64,000 nucleotides of DNA from Akanthomyces muscarius (taxonomy: Eukaryota; Ascomycota; Sordariomycetes; Hypocreales; Cordycipitaceae): assembly GCF_028009165.1 (NCBI RefSeq), contig NC_079244.1, positions 1,550,001 through 1,614,000 on the forward strand. Direction: 5' to 3'. The translations under genes and the position numbers were made by a program. The notes under the pieces are model-generated. The model had not been told where the DNA came from. It did no database searches and saw nothing but the letters and a program-made list of their open reading frames with translations. Shown here one piece after another: positions 10,951 to 20,498 of this stretch; position 1 is the stretch's first letter, and each line of letters opens with the position of its first letter.

Positions 10951-13143
10951 TTATGTAATGTAGACGGGCACGCGGCTGCCCAGGAGCTCACTCTTGGGTA
11001 GTTGCCTGTCCAGCTTGTTAAAGTCATGCAGCATGAGCCAGCAAATCATCCTAAACACCAGCGTGCACCAAATGTCATCATGCGAGGCCGGCTGAGACGA
11101 CAGCGGCATGCGGCTCCTCCCACGGCGATTCGTCGCCGCCGTAGCATTCATAGGCACGCCATTCTCGGCCTGTACTTCCTCATCCTCACCTCCTACATCA
11201 CTGGCCACAGCCACGGCCACCTCGGCATCGCTCTCCTCATCGTCGTCAGCGACGGGCCCGGTGGACGAGCCGCCGCGGCTGGAGCCCGGCCGCGGGGCCA
11301 TGCTCGGGCCCCGCGAGATGCTGCGCTCGCCACCGCGCATGCTCGGCAGGCTCTGCGGGCGCTGCCCTCCGCCTAGACTCGCTCTACGGTCTGCGGAGAA
11401 GGCGGCTCGGGGCACGACGCGCGGGCGCACGACTTCAAAGTACACGTCCATGAGCAGCTTCTGCCGCTCGTCTGGGCTGGCGTCGTCGACGTCCTCGAAG
11501 CGAGGCGGCGGCGGGGTGGTGCGCGGGCCGAGTCGTTCATTGATTCGCAACTGCAGCGGCGAAGTCGGGGATTGCTCGCTGAAATGAACGCCCAGTGATT
11601 GTGTCTCGGCGCGCTCGTCGCGTTCGTTAAGCAACCGAAGAACCTCTTGGATGTGGGAGCGCAGGACGTCTTGCACCGCTTCGCGGCGCATGCTCTGGAG
11701 TGTCGTTTCGCCTTCGTCCTCGGAGCATACAACCACGGGCACGCTAGCATTTTTAGCGTTGGGTGTCTCAGCGCAGGTTTCCACTGGCGCCTTTCTCTTT
11801 GCGGTCAAGATCTCATCTGCATCATCAATGGCCATGTGCAGAACCTTGAGACAAAGCAGCCGCTGAGCACCGTCCTTTTCCCAGTAGAATTTCAAAACCT
11901 CGTCGACATGGTGTCGAATGGTGTCGACGATGATGTGGTTGCGCGTGGTGTTGGCTTCTCCGTCAAAGTGTGACTTGAAGGCTTCTAAGAGCTTGCGGAG
12001 CGAGAATGAGCGCTTGTCGAAGCCGTATGACGTAGGGTTGGGGATGTATGTAAAGCTGCTGTTGTTGATGTGGAAGTTTTGGCTGAGCATGCCCAATATT
12101 TCGAAAGCGAGGGGAAAGATGTGCGATGTGCGATTTCCATCTTCCAGAAAGTAGTTGACTGCGTTTGTATTGCATCCAATCACCGTAAGGCTTTCTGCGA
12201 GCTCTCGCTCACTGCTCATTTGTAATGAACTGAGATTCTCCGGCATATCACTCGGTACTTTGAGTCGGCTTTGGTCAATGGTGTCGCGGTATATCGTGGG
12301 CACGTAGCCGAAACTGAGCTCCTTGATGTAGTCGACAGGAATCACTCGGTTTCGCTCAAACGTGCACTGGCCGTGAACCTGCAGCGAGAAAACTATTCCC
12401 AGGTCGTTTCGCTCGCCAAGAACGAGAAAGCCGTTTCCTTCCGCCCAGTAGCGGTCGCGACGTCGGTCAAACTCTTTCCAGTAGATTCCGAGTGCAGCAA
12501 GCATCTCAATCAAGTGGCACATGGTCGTTGTCGCATAGGGTTTCGTCATGGACGGCGGCATGGTATCCCAGCTTTTCTTCTTGCGCTGCAGCGCCACGGT
12601 CAGGGTATGGTGCTCACGAAGCGACGGGGGCGTCCTCGGTAGTCCGTAGGTGGTCTCTCGCGCTCCGGGAGGGGGGTACTGCGACTTCTGCCATTCGCTC
12701 GACTTGGCTTCCATGCGCTGAATAGCATGCAGGAGTACGAACCACGACGCTCGCTCATTGTCTGCGGTGTGGACACGTTCTTTGGCCGACATTTCCTGGT
12801 ATTCCTTGCGCGGGTCCAGGTCTGACGTGGTCCATGTCTTTTCCAAGCTCTCTGGCGTGCCGTCCAAAAAGAATATCGGGGCATCGGGGATCGGGCCGCG
12901 GTCGTTCTTGGGGGGGGAGACGAAGATGACGGGCGCATCATACTGCACTTCGTATCTCAGCTCTTCCCAGGTGAAGCGTCTGGTCTTGGTCGTTGCCCAG
13001 CCACCCATAACCTTTTCATTGCACTGCGAATAGCCGGCGGCGGACGCGTAGTATTGCTGCATAACCTGCATGAACGTTGCCGTCAGCGCAACCAGAGAGA
13101 CGACGAGGGCCACGACAGCCACGATCACTTCTTGGCTCGGCAT
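10951..13143 (-). CDS. Large membrane-anchored fungal protein of unknown function ('modin'-like)
   Basis: Single exon, 730 aa from the ATG at 13143, the first true ATG in the frame. Residues about 6-26 form one strongly hydrophobic segment, so the protein is probably anchored by its N-terminus with a large soluble body. The section after it (GGWATTKTRRFTWEELRYEVQ and APVIFVSPP) resembles filamentous-fungal proteins that databases often call 'modin'; that match is from memory and no activity can be assigned. The last 200 residues are rich in Ser, Arg, Pro and acidic runs and look disordered. No catalytic motif was recognised. It sits just outside the diterpene cluster, in the same direction as the MFS gene, about 670 bp from it. 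Confidence 0.7.
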   Translation of the reverse strand: MPSQEVIVAVVALVVSLVALTATFMQVMQQYYASAAGYSQCNEKVMGGWATTKTRRFTWEELRYEVQYDAPVIFVSPPKNDRGPIPDAPIFFLDGTPESLEKTWTTSDLDPRKEYQEMSAKERVHTADNERASWFVLLHAIQRMEAKSSEWQKSQYPPPGARETTYGLPRTPPSLREHHTLTVALQRKKKSWDTMPPSMTKPYATTTMCHLIEMLAALGIYWKEFDRRRDRYWAEGNGFLVLGERNDLGIVFSLQVHGQCTFERNRVIPVDYIKELSFGYVPTIYRDTIDQSRLKVPSDMPENLSSLQMSSERELAESLTVIGCNTNAVNYFLEDGNRTSHIFPLAFEILGMLSQNFHINNSSFTYIPNPTSYGFDKRSFSLRKLLEAFKSHFDGEANTTRNHIIVDTIRHHVDEVLKFYWEKDGAQRLLCLKVLHMAIDDADEILTAKRKAPVETCAETPNAKNASVPVVVCSEDEGETTLQSMRREAVQDVLRSHIQEVLRLLNERDERAETQSLGVHFSEQSPTSPLQLRINERLGPRTTPPPPRFEDVDDASPDERQKLLMDVYFEVVRPRVVPRAAFSADRRASLGGGQRPQSLPSMRGGERSISRGPSMAPRPGSSRGGSSTGPVADDDEESDAEVAVAVASDVGGEDEEVQAENGVPMNATAATNRRGRSRMPLSSQPASHDDIWCTLVFRMICWLMLHDFNKLDRQLPKSELLGSRVPVYIT

Positions 13144-13813
13144 CTTGGTATCCTTTCGTTTCTTTCGCTTCGATTTTGACGGCCAATTACCGGATCCCAA
13201 ACGCGGGCCTGCTGCTTCTAAGCGATAGGGGTTGCCCGCAGCTGACAGTAGACGCCGTTGCAGCACCGCCGTTGCAGCGTATCGATCTGGAAAGCCGAAA
13301 AGCTCCAGCGAGGGCACAGAATATAGGTCGATGCATTCAGTCACGATTGTCGCTGCAACGAGCCTCTGTTTATGGCGAAACTCTTCCTGCAGGGTGGAAA
13401 TTGCGAGCTGCTGACGGCAGCGGTGGCTGGCACTGGCTGTGGGGCGTTAAAGATGGCCCGGCTCGCTCCCGAACCATCTTCGCTAGTAGGGGAGGGCTGG
13501 TTCAGCCTCACCACTCAGCCTCACGACTACCCAGGTGCCCAATGCACTATCATCGGGCAATCACTTCTCGGCAGAGCCGGCATCACCCCAGTTAGTTCCG
13601 TGTCTTTGTTTCACAAGGCGCCCATCAGCGCTTCGCGAGCATCAACTCCACCATGGACGGCTGGTCATCACAACTCTTTGCCAAGAAAGTTGTTTGAGAA
13701 GTGAAGGCTGACAACGGCTCGGATCCGGCGCTGGACAAGCAATACTATGAACTCAACAAGATAGTCATACACAGGACCACTAATATTACTTGATAAGCCC
13801 TGTTTGCCATAAT
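13144..13813. other. Intergenic region between the modin-like and MFS genes
   Basis: About 670 bp: promoter of the modin-like gene and 3' end of the MFS gene. This is the left edge of the diterpene cluster. Nothing else is supported in it. Confidence 0.6.
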
Positions 13814-15680
13814 TTACACATTAATCGCCGTTCTCTTAGGCTCATTAACCATGGTAGTGGCCTCAATCCCCGCCTCCGTTCCGCCCTGCTTGCTGCTCTT
13901 AATTGTCCTCCACTCCACGAAACACGCGCCAACAATCGACAACGCCGCCATGACTGTCGCCACGATGAAAGTCTGCACAAGTCCGTTGGAGTATGCCTGC
14001 ACAACCTGCGTCAGATACTTGCTCGGAACATGACTTGCCAAGTCTGCGGCTCCATTGTCCAGAATCGTAGCAGGATCCAGGTCGGGCAGCGTTGCGTGGA
14101 GTTCCTGCACCAACTTGTTTGAAAAGGCTGTCTGCGCGACGCTGACGAATAGCGACCCCCCTATGGTCTGGGTAAAAGATAGGATGGCCGTGGTGATGGG
14201 CACATCCTCCATGTCGACGGCCGCCTGCACTGCGACAATGGGCTGCTGCCACCCGATGCCGATGCCAAAGCCCACGAGCGCCTGAAACCCGATCCAGACA
14301 GCCGATGATACGGACGGATTGAGCAACGTGAGCAGTCCGCCGCCGATCGAAGTCAATGCGGTGGCCGCAATCATGAATGGCGCGTAGTAGCCGATGACCG
14401 TTACGGCCACGCCGGCAAGGGTCGTTCCGACCATGTTCCCTATGAGCATAGGCAGTGTCCGCTTGCCAGACTCGATGGCGCTCACGCCCTGCACAGCCTG
14501 GAACCATACTGGGAGGTAGTAGATGAAGATGAAGAAGCTGGCGCCCAGGCTGAACTGATACAGCGCGCAGGACCAAATGGTGCGAAGTCTGAAGACGCGC
14601 GGAGGCACTGTGGCATCGTCCTGCGCCCAACGCTGCACGGCGAGAAAGGCCAGGATGAGAACGCCAAAGAGTACAAACAGGGCGATGATCTTGCCATCCT
14701 TCCAAGCATAAGTTGTGCCTCCCCACTGGAGGGCGAGGAGTATACAGACAATGGCCGGCATGAAGACGACTGTGCCAATCGGGTCGAACCGTTTGATGCG
14801 GGCCCAAAAGGATGTTGGTTTCGGCCGTTGCGGCACATCAGGCGTGCGGAAGAAAACGGCGACGACGACAAGAACAACGGCTCCAATGGGGAGGTTGATA
14901 TAAAAGCACCATCGCCATGACTTGAGAAGACAGGTCAGTAAACGAAGCTCGACCAGGACAACAGGCTGGCTTACAATTTTGTCCGTAAAAACACCACCCA
15001 GCGGCGGCCCAGCAATAGCGGCCACCCCATATACGCCGCCAGTGATGGCGCTTCTGCAAGTTAGCTCTTCAACTTGGTCCGGCAGGTATAAGTCACATAC
15101 GTGAATAAAGGACGGCGCGCCAGGGGCACGCTATGGGCCATGATGAGCAATGCCCCGGAGAGGAGGCCTGCATTGCCGCATCCCGCAATAGCACGACCGA
15201 GAATGAGGGCAATGGAGCTCGGTGCTGCGCCACATATGGCACTGCCAATGCTAAACACGAAAAGGGCAATCAGAAAAACCCACTTGATATTGAATATAGT
15301 GTAGAATTTGCCAATGAGCAGCTGTGAGGACGCGGTGGTTAGGAGGTAGGCTAGCTGCATTATTAACTCGACTGATTGTCCCTGGCTGGAGGCAGAGTAT
15401 ACTGACAACTTCCGTACCAGCCTACATCGTTGAGGCTGTGGAATTCGCTAGTAATGGCGGGGATTGCAGTTGCAATGATAGAGAAGCTATGCAACGTCAG
15501 TGTCGTCATTACTGCAGCGGAGCGTAGCATAACCGGGCCACGGGCCAGGTGATAGAGCGTCCCATACTCGAGAGAGATTAGAAAGATGGTTAAGCAAATG
15601 GCAATAGTTAGAAGGAACAGCTTCAAGCCTTTGGGGTATTCCTTGTCGGCACGGCTGACGGTGGGGGCAGGTTGCTCCAT
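13814..15680 (-). CDS. MFS drug/metabolite exporter of the diterpene cluster
   Basis: Five exons (15680-15568, 15486-15407, 15350-15101, 15053-14975, 14920-13814), 542 aa. A proton-coupled exporter of the DHA2-like 14-helix type, expected in the plasma membrane. Visible signatures are [14 protein letters not shown] in helix 1, [13 protein letters not shown] before helix 2, a [15 protein letters not shown] stretch, and [16 protein letters not shown] (antiporter motif C). The four introns are 46-81 nt; intron 2 uses GTCAGT, and each junction restores the family sequence in phase. It is divergent from the first P450, sharing a 942 bp promoter region, which suggests co-regulation and export of the cluster product or self-protection. 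Uncertainty is mainly in the exact small-exon borders. Confidence 0.88.
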
Positions 15681-16622
15681 TGCAGCGGTTTAGTGGAATA
15701 AAGAGCAACGAGTGTATTACGCGAAAGAGGCAATTTTCAGGCTCATGTCGGAGGAACAGAAAGAAGAAAGACGAGAACGGCGCCGGGGCTGTATGTATCG
15801 AAAGATAAAGGCGAGCCGCCGGATGCCCATTGTCAAGGACAGAGTAGACAGGGAGGGAGAAGACGTGTCCAGAAAATTCACGCTGCACGTCTGCACCCTG
15901 CACAGCCTTGTGTCTCGCCACGGCTCAATTTGGAAGTCCGACAGCAAACGGCGACGCGTAAAGCCTTTTTGCTGGTCGGCCTTTCCTATCTTGGAAATTA
16001 CAGATTGGCTTTGCGGGGCAAGAGTATTGGCCGAGACGGCACGGTGCAGCCCGTCTCATTTCCGGGATAGCGTGAATTCGTAAACGTTTACCGTGCGTGT
16101 GACTGTAACAAACAGCCAAGACAAAGAAGCAGCGGCGGATAACAATTTTAGAGACAGAGGGCATGCAGAAGCGTTTATTTAGCATTCTACTCAAGCATAC
16201 ATTCATTGTACCGGGGCTCAGTCCAGACCTGCCCGTTGTCCTACATGGTAATGAGCTGTGACTCATTTCTTCTTGAGGTGGGCACAATTTTAATCAGACA
16301 ATTTGCAGACAGGAAAGTGATAGAGATAAGGGAGGTGGAAAACAGAGAACAGAAGAGGGGGGAGTGTCAGGTCGGGCATGTAGACATACCGCACCAGATT
16401 CTACAGCCACGACTAGATTTGGATTACAAACCAAGTAATATTCTACCTCAAAAGAAAACAGCTACCAAAAAGATGTCAATTCCCTCATTCGGCAGCCCGC
16501 TCTTCGGCTCAGAGACTTGTCAGCCTCGCTCGTGTTTAGGAGCCATCAAAATGTATCACAACACCCGCGTTTCTGTCGCCTCAATATCCCATCATCAGAG
16601 TATTCTCTGTTACCAAATAGAA
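15681..16622. promoter_or_regulatory. Divergent promoter region between the MFS transporter and the first P450
   Basis: 942 bp separating two cluster genes that point away from each other. No gene is supported inside. A scan by eye for the AflR-type palindrome TCG-N5-CGA found none, so the binding site of the local Zn2Cys6 regulator is unknown. Confidence 0.55.
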
Positions 16623-18387
16623 ATGTTTGAAAACGTGTATGCCGAATTTCTTGAGCGTCTCCGACTCTTCTCTTCGCCGCCTACTATGGACGACGGCAAG
16701 CTAGCACTCCTCGTCACTACAGGCATTATGGTTGCCGTGTACTATTCCATCTCTACCCTATGGGAATACGTACAAAGCCGAAAAGCAAGTTTTCGGCCTA
16801 TGGTTGGATATCGCCACTTCCTAGAGCCAACATGGCTATTGGGTATGAGATTTACACGACACAGCCGAGAAATGATTGCCCAGGGTTACCACCAGGTATG
16901 GCTCCATCATGGCCCCTTCCAACCTTCCGCAATTGCCAATTTTCTTACCGAAATACGCAGTTCAAAAACAGTGCTTTCAAAGTCCGCTGCAACGACACCG
17001 ACATCGTAGTCCTTTCTCACCGTTTCGTGGACGAGCTTCGCAGCCTTCCAGAGGCCAAAGCCAGCTCCCCCCAGGCTCTCTACAACAAGGGCGTCGGGAC
17101 CTACACCGGCCTCGGCATTATCCTTGAAAGTCGTCTCCACATCGAAACTATCCAGAAGAGGCTCACTCCATCTCTGACCGCCGTCTTAGACGAGGTCAAG
17201 GATGAACTCGATCATGCCCTAGCGCTAGAGATGCCCGCGTGCACAGACAACTGGGTGTCTATGGACATGCACACCACCCTTGCCCGGCTCATCAGTCGCC
17301 TCTCCTCCCGCGTCTTCGGCGGCATGGAGCTTGCTCGCAACGAGGAATGGATTGATGCGAGCACGAAATACCCGGAGAATGCATTTGCGACGGCAATGCT
17401 GCTGCGTATGGTGCCGCGGATGACTCGTCCTGCGCTTGCGCTGTGTCTACCGCATTTCTGGCGGACGCAGGCGAATATTGCGTGCGCCAAGCGACTGGTT
17501 GGTGCGATGGTTAATCAGCGTCGTGTCATGGAAGATACAGACGGGGAGCTTTACGACCGGCCAAACGACTTGCTCCAGTGGATGATGGATGCTGCTGACC
17601 CTCACGATGCCACAGCTTCCAAGATTGCGCATCGTCTCCTGTTCGTGAGCGATGCTTCGGTCATGACGACTAGCCTGCTGACTACGCAGTGCATATATGA
17701 CTTGTGCGCGCATCCAGAGTACTTTGAGATCCTACGACAGGAGATTCTTAGTGTCTTGAGAGAGGGTGGTAGCTTTCAAAAGACGATGCTGCACAAAATG
17801 AAGAAATTAGACAGCTGTCTAAAGGAATCACAGCGTCTAAACCCGCCGTTTTTGTGTATGAAGCAATTCGACGAACCGCATTAATTGCAATACGGTGGCT
17901 AACAACCTGTGCAGTGACTTTTGACCGCATCCTGCACCAGGATCTGACTTTGTCCGACGGCACAAGCCTCCGTGCGGGAACCCACATCGCCATGGCTACC
18001 GATGCAATCTTGCGGGATCCCGAGTTTCTCCCGCCCGGCAGCGCTAGCCCCGACGAATTTGATCCTTTGCGCTATTATAGGGCTCGCCAGGACCCATCCC
18101 AGCCAGAAAATGCTCAGAGATTCCAGTTTGTGACCACAGAAATCACAAGTTTGCCGTTTGGGCATGGCAAGTATGCCTGTCCCGGCCGCTTCTTTGCGAG
18201 TAGCGAAGCAAAGCTCATTCTTTGTCATATGCTACTCCTTTATGATTTTGAATTCAAAAAAGGCCAGACGCGCCCGCAGAATCTGCTTTTTTCAGAAAAT
18301 TTGGTACCGGATCCCAAGGCGAGAGTCTTGGTCCGTAAGAGGAAGACGGCAGACCAGGACTTGGCTCACTTTGCATTAAGCGTGTAG
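16623..18387 (+). CDS. Cytochrome P450, CYP68-like, diterpene-cluster oxidase
   Basis: Three exons (16623-16895, 16961-17855, 17915-18387), 546 aa. An ER-anchored monooxygenase predicted to oxidise the diterpene scaffold. Visible features are a hydrophobic N-terminal anchor, the K-helix ESQR (ExxR), and the haem loop [10 protein letters not shown] with ligand Cys478. The [15 protein letters not shown] stretch and the C-terminal [12 protein letters not shown] resemble the CYP68 family, which includes the gibberellin P450-1 and P450-2 oxidases. The I-helix reads SDASVMTT rather than the usual AGxDT. Introns use GTATGG and GTATGA donors. A second in-frame ATG at 16686 would give 525 aa, a common length for this family, and may be the real start. 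It is first in a head-to-tail run with the GGPP synthase, cyclase and second P450. Confidence 0.9.
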
Positions 18388-18978
18388 CTAGAAAGCACAA
18401 AACTGGTCTTTACAGTCCCGAAAAGGAAAGATGACAATGACCTTATGGTGAATGAAAAATAGACTCTCTTGGCTTTCATTAGATGGATAGATTGCCAGGC
18501 TCTGGAGAACCCTCACGCAAGAGCATCCACGTCAAGCTGAGTAGTACTTATGTAGATCTCGAAGTACCAAAATGAAAAGAAGGCACGAACAGCGGAACCA
18601 GCTCATAGCTAGCCCTATAAGCTCGACACTCTAGACACAAGTTGCAGTCTTAGTAGTCTCGACAATCTCAAGCCACCATTTCTCTACCTCTGCAAACTGC
18701 TATGAAAGCATCGGTAACGCAGTCATCATTCATTCTCGCAGTTTCCTCTTTGGGAAATTTTGAGCGACATATGACACGTCAGCAGCCTTTGTGGGTATAC
18801 TTATTGTCAGCTTTGACGCATACGCGACGGGACACCCGAGTAGTTATTTTAAACAAAGTAGCGATTGAACGCTTGCACCGTGCGCTTTGATCATCATATA
18901 TACAAAATAATTTACGAACTTCAGGCCTACTACAATCTTTTCGGCCTTGACAAGCTTGGATTACCAACACCACGAAAA
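18388..18978. promoter_or_regulatory. Promoter region of the GGPP synthase gene
   Basis: About 590 bp between the P450 stop and the GGPP synthase ATG. AT-rich stretches, including a TCATATATAC-like element near 18893, lie within 100 bp of the start. No gene is supported here. Confidence 0.45.
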
Positions 18979-20145
18979 ATGACAGACATCATGCACATAG
19001 CCGGCAATAACTCTGCTACCACCTCTACAAATGAGATAATCCATATGTCAAAGCCCCGCTCACATCCTCCGGTCGCATACAAAGAAATCGAGATGAGCCT
19101 GCATGCAGCTTCATCGCCCATCGATTCAGCAATAACTCCTCGCGATTCTTCCCCAGCCACAGACAACTTCACTCTTGGCAATCCGATCATGCCAGAAATG
19201 CCAGCAACCGGCACACCCGAAACGCGCAACGGAACTCTGGACCTGAATTTCAAAAAGTGGACCGAAAACAAAGAAAAGACAGTCATGGCACCATATGATT
19301 ACATTGCCTCTGCCCCGGGAAAGGAGTTCCGGTCTCTATTACTGGAAAGCTTTAACGAATATCTCCAGATACCGAGTGGACACTTGACTGTCATACAGAA
19401 TGTAGTGCGAATGCTCCATACCTCGTCACTGCTCATCGACGACATACAAGACAACTCTGCGCTCCGAAGAGGTCGTCCGGTAGCCCATAGCATATTTGGT
19501 ACAGCGCAGACAATCAATTCCGCAAACTACGTCTATTTTTTGGCATTGAATGAGCTGAAAAAACTTCCGAACCCGGAAGTGACGGAGATTTTCGCCTCGG
19601 AGCTGCTGTGCTTGCACCGGGGACAAGCCATGGATCTCTTTTGGCGAGATACCCTGACCTGCCCAACAGAGGCAGAATATCTCGAAATGGTATCCAACAA
19701 GACTGGAGGGTTGTTCCGACTCGCCTATCGACTTATCCTGGCAGAATCAACGGCTACGGTAGACCTCTTGCCACTTGTTGAAGTTCTGGGATTGATTTAC
19801 CAAATCGCTGACGATTACAAAAACCTGTGCGATGGAGAATATTCGCAGAAGAAAGGGTTCGGAGAAGATCTATCGGAGGGGAAGTTCTCTTTCCCAGTGA
19901 TTCACAGCATAAATGTAGAAGCAGACGACCACCAACTGCTTCATATTTTGCAGCAAAAGCCAACCAGCGATGAGGTGAAGCGGTACGCAGTCCGATGCAT
20001 GGAGCGAACTGGTAGTCTGGAGTATACTAGGAACACGATCAAACAGCTAGTGCGGTGGGCTCAAGAGTTTCTGCATGATGCAGATAAAGTATCGGGAGAT
20101 TGTCCATCTCTCCGTCGGCTGTTGGACCGGTTGGCAGCTGTGTAG
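18979..20145 (+). CDS. Geranylgeranyl diphosphate synthase (cluster copy)
   Basis: Single exon, 388 aa. Condenses isopentenyl diphosphate with allylic diphosphates to make GGPP, the cyclase substrate. The first Asp-rich motif DDIQD is at 154-158, preceded by HTSSLLI and followed by RRGRP; the second is DDYKN at 278-282, then GFGEDLSEGKFSFP, diagnostic for fungal GGPP synthases. The roughly 100 residues ahead of the catalytic core are poorly conserved and Ser/Thr/Pro rich, as is common in cluster-borne paralogues. The start is the ATG at 18979; the frame runs upstream only through non-ATG codons. Pairing with the next gene marks this as a dedicated diterpene pathway; the housekeeping GGPP synthase should lie elsewhere in the genome. 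Confidence 0.95.
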   Translation: MTDIMHIAGNNSATTSTNEIIHMSKPRSHPPVAYKEIEMSLHAASSPIDSAITPRDSSPATDNFTLGNPIMPEMPATGTPETRNGTLDLNFKKWTENKEKTVMAPYDYIASAPGKEFRSLLLESFNEYLQIPSGHLTVIQNVVRMLHTSSLLIDDIQDNSALRRGRPVAHSIFGTAQTINSANYVYFLALNELKKLPNPEVTEIFASELLCLHRGQAMDLFWRDTLTCPTEAEYLEMVSNKTGGLFRLAYRLILAESTATVDLLPLVEVLGLIYQIADDYKNLCDGEYSQKKGFGEDLSEGKFSFPVIHSINVEADDHQLLHILQQKPTSDEVKRYAVRCMERTGSLEYTRNTIKQLVRWAQEFLHDADKVSGDCPSLRRLLDRLAAV

Positions 20146-20498
20146 CTGGTCTGTTGCCTTTTTAAACAGCTAGTGTGCTGCATAAATGTCTCTGATTTCG
20201 ATATCTTTGTTTCAATGAGCTCAATATGACTCCATGTCTGCAAATGTGAGGTATTCGACAAGAAATCATACTTCACCACCAATTTGTCTGAGACAGACTG
20301 CGGTGCTGCAACGGTGGGCACAGCTTCGGACTTCCTATTCTGGTAGACCAATCCTTTCGGTCATTGCCTGAATAGGAAATTCAGCATGTATTGCCCATAT
20401 GATACATCGAACTCCAGTGACTATAGTATATAGCATAGCAAAAGCCCCACGACGTCGCCAGACTCGCCAACTCAAACACTGGCACTTATCGTCGAGCT
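20146..20498. promoter_or_regulatory. Promoter region of the diterpene cyclase gene
   Basis: 353 bp between GGPP synthase and cyclase. A TATAGTATATAGC stretch around 20423-20436, about 70 bp before the ATG, could act as a TATA element. No coding sequence is supported. Confidence 0.45.
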
